Shown here: positions 18,338-26,337 of the stretch, piece by piece | How positions within the stretch are numbered: the stretch's first letter is position 1 | How the letters are laid out: the number at the start of each line of letters is the position of its first letter | Source: Ochrobactrum teleogrylli | Lineage (GTDB): Bacteria; Pseudomonadota; Alphaproteobacteria; Rhizobiales; Rhizobiaceae | Assembly (NCBI RefSeq): GCF_006376685.1 | Contig: NZ_VEWL01000003.1 | Span: 1 to 64,000, forward strand | Direction: 5' to 3' | DNA: 64,000 nt | Program-made: the position numbers and the translations under genes | The notes under the pieces: generated by a model | Told to the model about the DNA's origin: nothing | The model's input: only the letters and a program-made list of their open reading frames with translations | The model's database searches: none

Positions 18338-18743
18338 AACGGAGGCTCCAGCGATAGCAGAGGTCTACCGTCAATGCGGTGACGCTCATCACCGTCAGCG
18401 TGCCGAGCAGGATGACGGCCATGATCTTGAGGCCAAGCACACCGATCAGTTCGCGGTGCTCAAGGATCGCCAGAACGGCGGGCACGAAGAACAGCAGCAT
18501 TTCCGCCAAAAACCATTCCGCGCCGCGCTTCATGCTGAACAGGCTGACGCGCCCGCTCAACAAAAGCGCCAACACCAGCGCCATGCCGATGATGCCACCC
18601 GGCAGGGGCAGGCCAACCACGCGGACGAAAGCTTCACCCGCCAGCCAGAAGCCGACCAGCGTCGCAATCTGCATCATGCGGCTGTGGTGCAGCGCATAGC
18701 GGAAGCGGACGGCGAGAGTACGGGCATTTTTGGAGGCGTTCAT
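18324..18743 (-). CDS. lrgA: LrgA/CidA-family holin-like protein
   Basis: A 139-residue protein with four predicted membrane segments and the CidA/LrgA signature VVGLPLPGGIIGMALVLALLL, followed by AEWFLAEMLLFFVPAVLAI. The start at 18743 (MNASKNARTL) has GGGAAGAAG upstream; a longer form would add a polar, atypical N-terminus. The C-terminus is charged (YRWSLRYAAK). It is coupled to lrgB by overlap and is divergent from the LysR gene. Confidence 0.9.
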   Translation of the reverse strand: MNASKNARTLAVRFRYALHHSRMMQIATLVGFWLAGEAFVRVVGLPLPGGIIGMALVLALLLSGRVSLFSMKRGAEWFLAEMLLFFVPAVLAILEHRELIGVLGLKIMAVILLGTLTVMSVTALTVDLCYRWSLRYAAK

Positions 18744-18822
18744 TGGCTTCTTCCCGGGCGTTGACCCGTTTGAATTCGGTCTCTTGTGAACAACAATATA
18801 GGCCGTCATGGCTTATTCTAGA

Positions 18823-18864
18823 AATGAATTGATTTCATTGCAGCTATTCCGATATAGAATAGCT
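18823..18864. promoter_or_regulatory. LysR-type operator region between lrgA and the LysR gene
   Basis: Two inverted repeats lie in the 122-nt divergent spacer: AATGAA-TTGAT-TTCATT (18823-18839) and AGCTATTC-N7-GAATAGCT (18842-18864). The second contains ATTC-N7-GAAT, a T-N11-A type LysR box, and ends one base before the regulator ATG, so autorepression is plausible. Confidence 0.65.
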
Positions 18865-18865
18865 C

Positions 18866-19753
18866 ATGAACTTGAGGAGCTTTCAGGCATTTGTGGAGGT
18901 GGTGCGGCAGGGCGGGTTTTCCGCCGCGGCCAGAGCCATTCACGCGACCCAGTCCACCGTCAGCAAGGCAGTGAAGCAGCTGGAGGAAGAGCTGGGCCTT
19001 GCCCTTCTCGACCGCGACGCTTCCCCGCCCCGCCTGACGGCTGCGGGCGAAATCGTCTATCGCCGATCTATCGCCATGCTGGCCGAGAAAGACGATATGC
19101 TGGCGGAACTGGGCGAATTGCGCGGCCTGAAACGCGGTCTGCTGCGCCTCGGTCTGCCGCCTATCGGCTCCAGCGTGCTGTTTGCGCCGGTTTTCGCCGC
19201 CTATACCAAGCTTCACCCGGATATCGACATTCAACTGGTCGAGCATGGCAGCCGCCGTCTGGAAGAGCTGTTGCTGGCGGGTGATGTCGAGCTTGCCGCC
19301 TCGCTTCTGCCCGTCGAGGACAGTTTCGAGTGGCAGGATGTGCGCTGCGAGCCGGTCGTCGCCCTGCTGCCCGCGACCCATGAGGCCGCCAAAGGCGACG
19401 GCGTGACGCTGGACCAGATCGCAGGCTTGCCTTTCATTCTTTTTGAAAGCGGCTTTGCACTCAATCATATCATCCTCGATGCCTGCCAGCAGCATGGCTT
19501 TGCCCCCAATGTCGCGGTGCGTTCCAGTCAGATCGATTTCATCGTCGAGTTGGTGGCAGCGGGCATGGGCGTCGGCTTCCTGCCCCTGATGATCGCCGAG
19601 CAACGCTATCATTCCGGCGTCCGCATTCAGAAAATCACCGATGCGGACATGAACTGGAACATGGCCCTGATCTGGCGCAAAGGCGCGTTTCTGTCCCATG
19701 CCGCGCGGGCCTGGCTGACACTTGCAAGCGGTGGAACGTCAAAAAACCCTTGA
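18866..19753 (+). CDS. LysR-family transcriptional regulator, probably of lrgAB
   Basis: A 295-residue LysR-type regulator. The N-terminal winged helix reads MNLRSFQAFVEVVRQGGFSA, then AARAIHATQSTVSKAVKQLE; the remaining ~200 residues form a periplasmic-binding-like effector domain ending in AARAWLTLASG. It is transcribed divergently from lrgAB across 122 nt that carry two inverted repeats. In Firmicutes CidR, a LysR protein, controls cid/lrg genes in response to carbon metabolism; a similar role is inferred here. Confidence 0.88.
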   Translation: MNLRSFQAFVEVVRQGGFSAAARAIHATQSTVSKAVKQLEEELGLALLDRDASPPRLTAAGEIVYRRSIAMLAEKDDMLAELGELRGLKRGLLRLGLPPIGSSVLFAPVFAAYTKLHPDIDIQLVEHGSRRLEELLLAGDVELAASLLPVEDSFEWQDVRCEPVVALLPATHEAAKGDGVTLDQIAGLPFILFESGFALNHIILDACQQHGFAPNVAVRSSQIDFIVELVAAGMGVGFLPLMIAEQRYHSGVRIQKITDADMNWNMALIWRKGAFLSHAARAWLTLASGGTSKNP

Positions 19754-19852
19754 AGCGCGCGGGTCATCGCCTATCTCAAATAGACACACCGACTTTACGC
19801 GCCATCCGGCGGCGTTCCGTCTTGATGCTTATCAGCTGAGAAGGAGGCTATG

Positions 19853-20038
19853 ATGGAAGGTCAGGTTATATTCTACAAAGGCGACAGGATCCTCTACCGG
19901 CACCATATCGAAGTGCAGGACGACGATTATTCCAAGGGCGTCAACGACGCCTTGATCGCCTTCCAGCGCAACTATGCCGGTTTCGATCTTGCGGGCGACG
20001 ATATTCACGTCCGATTCAAGAAGCCTGGAGATGTTTAA
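19853..20038 (+). CDS. Small conserved-looking hypothetical protein
   Basis: A 61-residue protein, MEGQVIFYKGDRILYRHHIE onward, with mixed charged and hydrophobic strands and no signal peptide or membrane segment. The ATG at 19853 is 5 nt after a strong AAGGAGG; an ATG at 19850 is too close to that site. A terminator-like hairpin follows 22 nt after the stop, which supports a real monocistronic gene. I do not recognise a family. Confidence 0.7.
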   Translation: MEGQVIFYKGDRILYRHHIEVQDDDYSKGVNDALIAFQRNYAGFDLAGDDIHVRFKKPGDV

Positions 20039-20060
20039 CGGCTAACATTCCACCGCGACT

Positions 20061-20104
20061 GGAGCCCGCGTCCGGTTTCATGCCGAACGCGATGGGCTCC
20101 TTTT
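20061..20104 (+). terminator. Terminator after the small protein gene
   Basis: GGAGCCC (20061-20067) pairs with GGGCTCC (20094-20100), with further GCGT/ACGC pairing inside and TTTT after it. Confidence 0.75.
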
Positions 20105-20114
20105 GCCCGCATTG

Positions 20115-20279
20115 TCAGGCTGCGGCGTAAGCGGCTTCGCGCGCCACGCGGCGGATGTCGTTGCGGCTGAGGCCGAGATCGCTCAGTTCGCGGTCGCTGC
20201 AGCTTTCAAGCTCGCGCAGGTTTTCGCAATACTGCATCCAGCGATTGAATTGGGTACGAAGATTGATTGGAAGGCTCAT
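20115..20279 (-). CDS. DUF1127 (YjiS-like) small protein
   Basis: A 54-residue basic protein starting MSLPINLRTQFNRWMQYCEN with the DUF1127 core ELSDLGLSRNDIRRVAREA. Such small arginine-rich proteins are abundant in Rhizobiales; in Agrobacterium and Rhodobacter members affect phosphate/carbon metabolism and RNA turnover. AAGGGG lies about 8 nt before the start. The gene stands alone, converging on the 19853-20038 gene. It is called by translating this strand directly. Confidence 0.88.
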   Translation of the reverse strand: MSLPINLRTQFNRWMQYCENLRELESCSDRELSDLGLSRNDIRRVAREAAYAAA

Positions 20280-20497
20280 GGCGGTATCCCCTTGTTTTTA
20301 TCTTCCTCCCAAATATGAGCTTCCGCCTTTCAAACGCGTTTGAGAAGTGCAGATACTGCATGGCTGCATTGTGATTGGGGAAATCCTGCAAATCAGCCAA
20401 CATTCTTTTTATCTAAATTAGCTAATGCTTTTAAAATATAAAAATTCCGGTTAGACGGGAAGCAGAACGTCTTTCAAGTCGATTCCCGCCGGTAAAA

Positions 20498-21112
20498 ATG
20501 AAGAAAACTCTCATTATAGTCGGTAATGCCCCTTTACCCCGCGACCTGTCGCGCGAGGTTGATGCTGCAGATTTCGTGGTGCGTTTCAACGAGCCCAAGC
20601 AATCGATCGGCATGAGCGGCACGCGGACCGACCTCCTGATACTGGCCACCTCCAGCAAGCCGATGCAGCGCCGCCTGCGCGATCCGGGCTTCGTGCAAAC
20701 CCCGACCTTCCGGGCCGCGAAGGAAGTCATGCTCGCCTATCACCCGAGCATCATGCGTCTTTATCACCCCAAGCCGAATATCCTGTCGCGTCTCAAGGGG
20801 CGTCGTTCCGACTGGACCGCCGAAACCATCGAAGTCGTGGGCGCTGCGGGCAAGGAAATCCGCATCATGCCGCCGCAGTTCTATATGGCTGGCTGCAAGG
20901 AACTGGGCGTCAGCGAGGAGCAGCTGAGCAAGGTTTTTCCCAGCACCGGCTTTTTCGGCATCTGGCACATGCTGGGCAAATGCCCCGCCGAAAGCTGGGA
21001 CGTGAAGCTGTGCGGTTTCACCTGGGAAGGCTGGAAACGCCACGCATGGGGCGACGAGCGCAGCTGGGTCGAAAGACAAGTGGCTTCCGGGCGCATCAGC
21101 ATCATCGAATAG
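20498..21112 (+). CDS. GT29-like (sialyltransferase-fold) glycosyltransferase
   Basis: A 204-residue protein with three blocks in the order of GT29 sialylmotifs. L-like: LIIVGNAPLPRDLSREVDAA continuing DFVVRFNE at residues 5-32. S-like: FPSTGFFGIWHMLG near 146-159. VS-like: HAWGDE (H-x4-E) near 187-192. Related rhizobial proteins are often labelled urease operon accessory protein, but no urease gene is nearby. The gene opens a run of glycosyltransferases (20.5-24.6 kb), so a role in lipopolysaccharide core or capsule synthesis is likely. The donor sugar is unknown and need not be sialic acid. No signal peptide or membrane segment is seen. Confidence 0.7.
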   Translation: MKKTLIIVGNAPLPRDLSREVDAADFVVRFNEPKQSIGMSGTRTDLLILATSSKPMQRRLRDPGFVQTPTFRAAKEVMLAYHPSIMRLYHPKPNILSRLKGRRSDWTAETIEVVGAAGKEIRIMPPQFYMAGCKELGVSEEQLSKVFPSTGFFGIWHMLGKCPAESWDVKLCGFTWEGWKRHAWGDERSWVERQVASGRISIIE

Positions 21113-21162
21113 CCCGACCTGCTCGGGCCTTCGCCACAAATCTCGTTAAAAGGAGTATTTGA

Positions 21163-21864
21163 ATGACTGAACCGTTACGCATTTTTATTGGCTGGGACTC
21201 CCGCGAACCGATCGCCTATGAAGTCGCCAGGGCCTCGGCGCTGAAACATTCTTCCATTCCGCTGGAGATCGTACCGATCAAGTTGCAGGATCTGGTCGAT
21301 CAGGGCGTCTATACGCGTGACATCGACCCGCTGGCCTCCACGGAATTCACCTATTCGCGGTTCTTCACGCCCTGGCTTGCCGGCTACAAGGGCTGGGCGC
21401 TGTTTTGCGATTGCGACTTCCTGTTTCTCGGCGATATTGCCGGGCTGCAGGCCTATAACGACCCGTCGAAGGCGGTTTACTGCGTGCAGCACGACTATCA
21501 GCCGAAAGACAGCGTGAAGATGGATGGAAAGGTGCAGACCACCTATCCGCGCAAGAACTGGTCGTCCTGCATGTTGTTCAATTGCGGGCATCCTTCGACC
21601 CAGCAGCTGACGCCGGAACTGGTCAACCGCGAAACAGGCGCTTTTCTGCATCGCATGCAATGGGCTGCCGATGATGAAATCGGCGCCTTGCCGACCGAGT
21701 ATAACTGGCTTGAAGGCTGGAACGAAAAGCCCGAACACGGCCTGCCGAAAGTCGTGCATTACACCAGCGGCGGTCCCTGGTTCAAAGACTGGCAGAATGT
21801 CGATTATGCCGATCTGTGGCGCGCCGAAGCCGACCTTGTGGAACCGGGCTGGAAGCCGGTCTGA
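21163..21864 (+). CDS. GT-A fold glycosyltransferase (GT8-like)
   Basis: A 233-residue cytoplasmic glycosyltransferase. The N-terminus LRIFIGWDSREPIAYEVARA and the DxD-type metal/nucleotide site WALFCDCDFLFLGDI near residue 85 fit a GT8-like GT-A enzyme. The C-terminal VVHYTSGGPWFKDW supplies a likely conserved His/Gly segment. AAGGAG lies upstream. It is 50 nt after the GT29-like gene and 63 nt before a GT25 gene, probably one transcript. The acceptor is unknown. Confidence 0.8.
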   Translation: MTEPLRIFIGWDSREPIAYEVARASALKHSSIPLEIVPIKLQDLVDQGVYTRDIDPLASTEFTYSRFFTPWLAGYKGWALFCDCDFLFLGDIAGLQAYNDPSKAVYCVQHDYQPKDSVKMDGKVQTTYPRKNWSSCMLFNCGHPSTQQLTPELVNRETGAFLHRMQWAADDEIGALPTEYNWLEGWNEKPEHGLPKVVHYTSGGPWFKDWQNVDYADLWRAEADLVEPGWKPV

Positions 21865-21927
21865 TCGCCGCTCCTTTCCGGCAAAAATCCTGAAGCTTTT
21901 TCATCGGCTCCACGCTACATAGAGACC

Positions 21928-22728
21928 ATGAACGAAACGCGTCATGACTCTCCAGCGCAAAGCGGATCGCAAAAGCCCGCCACGCAACAAAATCCAGACG
22001 GCCCGAAAAGGGCCGTGAAGGCCTTCATCATCCATCTGAAGCGGGCGAGCGATCGCCAGCCGCAGGTGGCGCAGCTCATCGACAGCCTGCCCATACGGGC
22101 CGAGGTGATCGACGCCATTGACGGGCGTGTGCTCGATGGAGAAACGATCCAGCGCGTTTATCGCCGCTCGGTGCACAAGCCCCACTACCCCTTCCCCCTC
22201 AGCACCAACGAGATTGCCTGCTTTCTGTCGCATCGCAAGGCATGGCAGGCCATCGTCGATCAGAAGATCGACGCCGGTTTCGTGCTGGAAGATGACGTGG
22301 AGCTGACGCCGGAATTTGCCGCCGCTTTTCAGGCCGCGTTGCAGCTTGTCGACCATGACAGCTTCATCCGCTTTCCTTTCCGCGAGCGGGAAACAGGCCG
22401 TGAAGTGCTGAATATCGATGGCGTGCGCGTGATCCTGCCCGTACCGGTCGGCCTCGGCATGGTCGCCCAGCTTGTCGGGCGCGAGGCGGCGAGACGGCTG
22501 CTGGCCGCGACCGAAACTTTCGACCGGCCGGTCGACACCACGGCGCAGATGAACTGGGTGACGGGACTGAAGCCGCTTTCCGTCCTGCCCGGCGGCGTGC
22601 GCGAGGTGTCGGTGCGTCTGGGCGGCAGCACCATCCAGAAATCCCGATCCCTGCCCGATAAGCTGAAGCGGGAAATCCTGCGACCGCTTTATCGCTGGAA
22701 GATCAAAAATCGTTCTCGCAAGAGTTAG
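21928..22728 (+). CDS. Glycosyltransferase family 25 (lipopolysaccharide type)
   Basis: A 266-residue GT25 enzyme. After a ~25-residue polar N-terminal stretch the domain begins KAFIIHLKRASDRQ, followed by AEVIDAIDGRVLDG, then LSTNEIACFLSHRKAWQAIV and FVLEDDVELTPEF with an EDD motif. GT25 enzymes typically add galactose or glucose to lipooligosaccharide cores. It continues the run begun at 20498. The sequence after its stop is AT-rich, including a T-rich stretch at 22749-22775. Confidence 0.85.
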   Translation: MNETRHDSPAQSGSQKPATQQNPDGPKRAVKAFIIHLKRASDRQPQVAQLIDSLPIRAEVIDAIDGRVLDGETIQRVYRRSVHKPHYPFPLSTNEIACFLSHRKAWQAIVDQKIDAGFVLEDDVELTPEFAAAFQAALQLVDHDSFIRFPFRERETGREVLNIDGVRVILPVPVGLGMVAQLVGREAARRLLAATETFDRPVDTTAQMNWVTGLKPLSVLPGGVREVSVRLGGSTIQKSRSLPDKLKREILRPLYRWKIKNRSRKS

Positions 22729-22832
22729 CAATTCCATTCAGGAAAAAACTGATTTAATTATTTATTTTTAAAGATTTAGCGACAAAACAATATTTCGCGC
22801 GACCGACTGAACATACAAGATCGAGGATTATC

Positions 22833-23534
22833 GTGTCCGTCCCAATTCTTCTTTATCACCAGATCGATGTTCCGCCCCGGCACAAAGCGCCTTTTCGCAG
22901 CATGACCGTGCATCCCGACCGTTTTGGCAACCAGATGGCCTGGCTCAAGCGCCTCGGCTATCAGGGATTGTCGCTGAAGGATGCGCTGCCCTATATCTAT
23001 GGTGGCAAAGAGGGGAAAGTCGCGGTCATCACCTTCGATGATGGGTTTGACAATGTCTTCCGCAATGCTCTGCCTATCTTGCAGGAACATGGCTTTACCG
23101 CCACGAATTATTTCGTCGCGAACCAGATCGGTGGCTTCAATCTCTGGGATCAGAAAATCGGCGTGGCGCGGGCCGATTGCATGGGCGTCGCCGAAATGCG
23201 GGAATGGGCGGCCCTCGGTCACGAAGTCGGGTCACATACGCTCGATCACATCAATCTGAGCACCGCAAACGATACGGATGCTGAAGTGCAGATCCGGCAA
23301 TCTCGCGAAAAGATCGAGGACTTGCTTGGTCAGGAAGTCATATCATTCGCCTATCCCTATGGCGGCGAGACTGCGAGAACACGCGAGATCGTCGCGCAGG
23401 CCGGGTATAAATACGCCACCACCACGGAAAAGCGCCGCGCAAAAGCCACCGACGACCCGTTCGGCATTCCGCGCCTGACGATCCGGCGTAACGATATATG
23501 GCTGCAATTCCTGCGAAAGATCGCCCTGTCCTGA
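22833..23534 (+). CDS. Polysaccharide deacetylase (NodB domain)
   Basis: A 233-residue carbohydrate esterase family 4 protein, expected to remove N- or O-acetyl groups from a surface glycan. The NodB motifs are VAVITFDDGFDN (catalytic Asp and first metal ligand), GSHTLDHINL (metal histidines), ISFAYPYGGE and a C-terminal GIPRLTIRR. There is no clear signal peptide, so it may act on a cytoplasmic lipid-linked intermediate. It follows the GT25 gene after an AT-rich spacer of 104 nt and converges on the GT2 gene. Confidence 0.87.
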   Translation: MSVPILLYHQIDVPPRHKAPFRSMTVHPDRFGNQMAWLKRLGYQGLSLKDALPYIYGGKEGKVAVITFDDGFDNVFRNALPILQEHGFTATNYFVANQIGGFNLWDQKIGVARADCMGVAEMREWAALGHEVGSHTLDHINLSTANDTDAEVQIRQSREKIEDLLGQEVISFAYPYGGETARTREIVAQAGYKYATTTEKRRAKATDDPFGIPRLTIRRNDIWLQFLRKIALS

Positions 23535-23552
23535 GCCGAAACATAACCGGTT

Positions 23553-24641
23553 TCAGCTTGCCTTGGCCCGCTCCATGCAGGGCGGCTTCGTCAGGTTTTG
23601 CAAATCCACCATAAAGCCGCGTTCGACCAGACATTCCGGTCCCGTATAGTGAACCGAGCCCGAATAGACCAGCGACAGGTCGTCGGAAAACCGCTCGTTG
23701 CCGACGATGGCCTTGTAGTGTTCCGAGCCGCCTGCATGGCCGCCCTCTTTCGCGATCCGTTGAAACTCCTCGACCGAGCGCGACGAAAAACGATAGTGCA
23801 AAAGCGCCCCGGTGACCGGCAGATAATTGCGGAAGCAAGGGCCCGGCCCGTGAATGCTGCCGCGGCGATAATCGGTCTTGCGGTCTACCCAGATCAGCGG
23901 AAACTTGGACAGGCGCATGCTGCGCCCGAACAGGCGCTGGCGCGGCCCACCCCGCACGGCAACGCCGAAACGCTCCTGCCTGACCGTATAGCCGTCGCCG
24001 TCGAAATGCGACGACACTTCGAAAGGATATTTCGTTCCGTCATCGACAAAAACGCCATCGCGCAGAAGACCGGCGGGATACATGTCGATCATCGGCGCGA
24101 GGCAACGCCGGATACCATGTGCTTCCAGTTCCCCGATGAAATCGCGCAAGCTGCGCTGTTCCATACGCGGGAAGACGAAGAACTCGTCGGCATCCACCGA
24201 GAGATACCAGCGGCGGCGACCGTAAATATTGAACAGCGCATCGCGCCAGGCGCGCCCGCGATCCGCCTCAGCATAGCGCACGTCGGAAACGAACAGATCG
24301 ACATCGGCGGCATTGGCGAGAATTTCGGCCGTGCCGTCATCCGACTTGTCGTCCACGACGATGAAACGCGTAACGCCCAGCGCACGATAATAGCGCAGGA
24401 ACGAATTCAGATAGGCGCCAGCATTGCGCACCACGCAAATCAGCGGCAGATCATTCGGCAGCAGGGCCGCGAAACTTCCAGCCGAGGCGATCAAATTGGC
24501 CTTGCCGCGCTTTTTGGGCACCGACAGCCGCGCATGGCGCCAGCGCAGCTTGAACTGCTGGGCCGACGAGGCGCGCCAATAGGCAGCCCAATCCGTTTCT
24601 TTTGACGCTGGATAGTGCATTGGCGGCAAAACCGACTTCAT
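23553..24641 (-). CDS. Glycosyltransferase family 2-like protein
   Basis: A 362-residue protein. The core from about residue 65 reads LICVVRNAGAYLNSFLRYYR, then GVTRFIVVDDKSDDGT and the DxD-like WYLSVDADEFFVFP, typical of the Glyco_tranf_2_4 group. The C-terminal third (KFPLIWVDRKTDYRRGSIHG and on) is histidine and arginine rich. The start at 24641 lacks a good ribosome site; MHYPASK at 24620 is an alternative. It is convergent to the deacetylase gene and completes the 20.5-24.6 kb glycan cluster. Confidence 0.82.
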   Translation of the reverse strand: MKSVLPPMHYPASKETDWAAYWRASSAQQFKLRWRHARLSVPKKRGKANLIASAGSFAALLPNDLPLICVVRNAGAYLNSFLRYYRALGVTRFIVVDDKSDDGTAEILANAADVDLFVSDVRYAEADRGRAWRDALFNIYGRRRWYLSVDADEFFVFPRMEQRSLRDFIGELEAHGIRRCLAPMIDMYPAGLLRDGVFVDDGTKYPFEVSSHFDGDGYTVRQERFGVAVRGGPRQRLFGRSMRLSKFPLIWVDRKTDYRRGSIHGPGPCFRNYLPVTGALLHYRFSSRSVEEFQRIAKEGGHAGGSEHYKAIVGNERFSDDLSLVYSGSVHYTGPECLVERGFMVDLQNLTKPPCMERAKAS

Positions 24642-24791
24642 ATGGGGGATGTCTTTCAGGAAGCGCTAATAAACACTATATCGCTATTCATTCCAGGCAA
24701 TTCCATGTCAGCAAGAATCACGCTGTGTGATACGACGATACGAATGCGTGAATGAACGTCTCAGCCATTTTGCCCTTCTGGCTGCATTTGC

Positions 24792-24805
24792 TTGATCCTG
24801 ATCAA
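24792..24805 (+). promoter_or_regulatory. FNR/FixK-type box upstream of hemA
   Basis: TTGAT-CCTG-ATCAA is a perfect FNR/FixK box in the 362-nt region between the GT2 gene and hemA. Control of hemA by FnrN/FixK-type regulators is established in other alphaproteobacteria, so low-oxygen activation of heme synthesis is the likely role. Confidence 0.75.
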
Positions 24806-24901
24806 TGCTGCTTCAATAAAACGTGGCAAATTGCCCGCGACCGCGCCATGGACGTTAACGGCCAAAAGCGCTAGTTAAGGCAAAGACAAGCGCATCGGCC
24901 T

Positions 24902-24957
24902 AAAAATCGGGAGCGATTTTTCGGAAACACGGTGCGTCGAATCAAATAGTTAGAGCG
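24902..24957 (+). repeat. Copy of a palindromic intergenic repeat in the hemA leader
   Basis: AAAAATCG-GGAG-CGATTTTT (24902-24921) is a perfect 8-bp hairpin, followed by CGGAAACACGGTGCG and CAAATAGTTAGAGCG. The tail matches the repeat at 42628-42695 (CGGAACAAGATGCGCG, then CAAAGTTAGAGC). Confidence 0.6.
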
Positions 24958-25003
24958 AGTTTTGTGCGCCCTGAAGGACGCGCTGCCCTCTAAGGAGCGC
25001 ATG

Positions 25004-26281
25004 ATGGATTATCGCCGGTTTTTCGAAGACGCGATTGATCAGTTGCACGCAGAGAAGCGTTACCGCGTTTTCGCCGACCTTGAACGCATCGTCGGGCGTT
25101 TCCCCCGCGCGATCTGGCGGAACAATGGCACGGCCCGTGAAATCACCGTTTGGTGTTCCAATGATTATCTCGGCATGGGACATCATCCCGATGTGATCAA
25201 GGCCATGTGCGACACCGCAAGCAATGCCGGTTCCGGCGCTGGCGGCACGCGCAACATTTCCGGCAACAACCATCCGTTGGTCGAGCTGGAAGCCGAACTG
25301 GCCGATCTGCATGGCAAGGAAGCCGGTCTCGTCTTCACCTCCGGCTTCATTTCCAACGAAGCCTCGATTTCGACCATTGCGCGCCTGCTGCCGAACTGCC
25401 TGATCCTGTCCGACGAGCTGAACCATGCCTCGATGATCGAAGGCGTGCGCCGCTCGGGTGCGGAGAAGAAGATTTTTCGCCACAATGACGTCGAGCATCT
25501 GGAACAGCTTTTGAAGGCCGCCGATCCGGCACGCGCCAAGCTGATCGTGTTTGAATCCGTCTATTCGATGGATGGCGATATTGCACCGATCGAGAAGATC
25601 GCCGATCTGGCCGACAAGTATAACGCCATGACCTATATTGATGAAGTTCATGCGGTTGGCATGTACGGCAAGCGCGGCGGCGGTATCACCGACCGCGATG
25701 GTCTGGCACACCGCATCGACATCATCGAAGGCACGCTCGCCAAGGCTTTCGGCGCGCTGGGCGGCTATATCACCGGCTCACGCGCCATTATCGATGCCGT
25801 GCGCTCCTATGCGCCGGGCTTCATCTTCACGACCGCGCTTCCGCCATCGGTGGCAGCTGCCGCGACGGCTTCGATCCGCCATCTCAAAACCTCGCAGATC
25901 GAACGCGACGGCCAGCAGCGTCAAGCGCAGCAGGCCAAGGATGTGCTGTCGGCGGCGGGCCTGCCGGTCATGCCTTCGGACACGCATATCGTGCCCGTGC
26001 TGGTCGGCGATCCGGAACTTTGCAAGAAGGCCAGCGACCGGCTGCTCGATGTCCACGGCATCTATATCCAGCCGATCAACTATCCGACCGTGCCGCGCGG
26101 CACCGAACGCCTGCGCATCACGCCGTCGCCGCTGCATGACGATGCGCTGATCGACGGGCTGAAGGATGCTCTGCTGGAAGTCTGGAACACGCTTGGCATT
26201 CCCTTTGCCGAAACCGATGCCCCGCAGACAGCCAGTTCCGACCGCGTCGTGCCGCTGATGGTGTCCAAGGCGGGCGGATAA
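25004..26281 (+). CDS. hemA: 5-aminolevulinate synthase
   Basis: A 425-residue PLP enzyme of the alpha-oxoamine synthase family that condenses glycine and succinyl-CoA to 5-aminolevulinate, the C4 (Shemin) entry to heme typical of alphaproteobacteria. Blocks are [46 protein letters not shown] and the PLP-lysine region [14 protein letters not shown]. The start at 25004 lies 6 nt after AGGAG; the ATG at 25001 is too close. Upstream lie a perfect FNR/FixK box and a palindromic repeat; a terminator follows. Confidence 0.96.
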   Translation: MDYRRFFEDAIDQLHAEKRYRVFADLERIVGRFPRAIWRNNGTAREITVWCSNDYLGMGHHPDVIKAMCDTASNAGSGAGGTRNISGNNHPLVELEAELADLHGKEAGLVFTSGFISNEASISTIARLLPNCLILSDELNHASMIEGVRRSGAEKKIFRHNDVEHLEQLLKAADPARAKLIVFESVYSMDGDIAPIEKIADLADKYNAMTYIDEVHAVGMYGKRGGGITDRDGLAHRIDIIEGTLAKAFGALGGYITGSRAIIDAVRSYAPGFIFTTALPPSVAAAATASIRHLKTSQIERDGQQRQAQQAKDVLSAAGLPVMPSDTHIVPVLVGDPELCKKASDRLLDVHGIYIQPINYPTVPRGTERLRITPSPLHDDALIDGLKDALLEVWNTLGIPFAETDAPQTASSDRVVPLMVSKAGG

Positions 26282-26306
26282 GATTCTCGTATACAGCTGA
26301 ATGAAG

Positions 26307-26334
26307 AAGGCCGGTTTTCACCGGCCTTTGTTTT
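26307..26334. terminator. Terminator between hemA and the aminotransferase gene
   Basis: AAGGCCGG pairs with CCGGCCTT across TTTTCA, followed by TGTTTT; it lies between two convergent genes. Confidence 0.85.
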
Positions 26335-26337
26335 AGA

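Noticed and set aside
24907..24921. Terminator ending a transcript before hemA
   Set aside because: The hairpin has T5 only within its stem and matches the intergenic repeat family, so it is recorded as a repeat.
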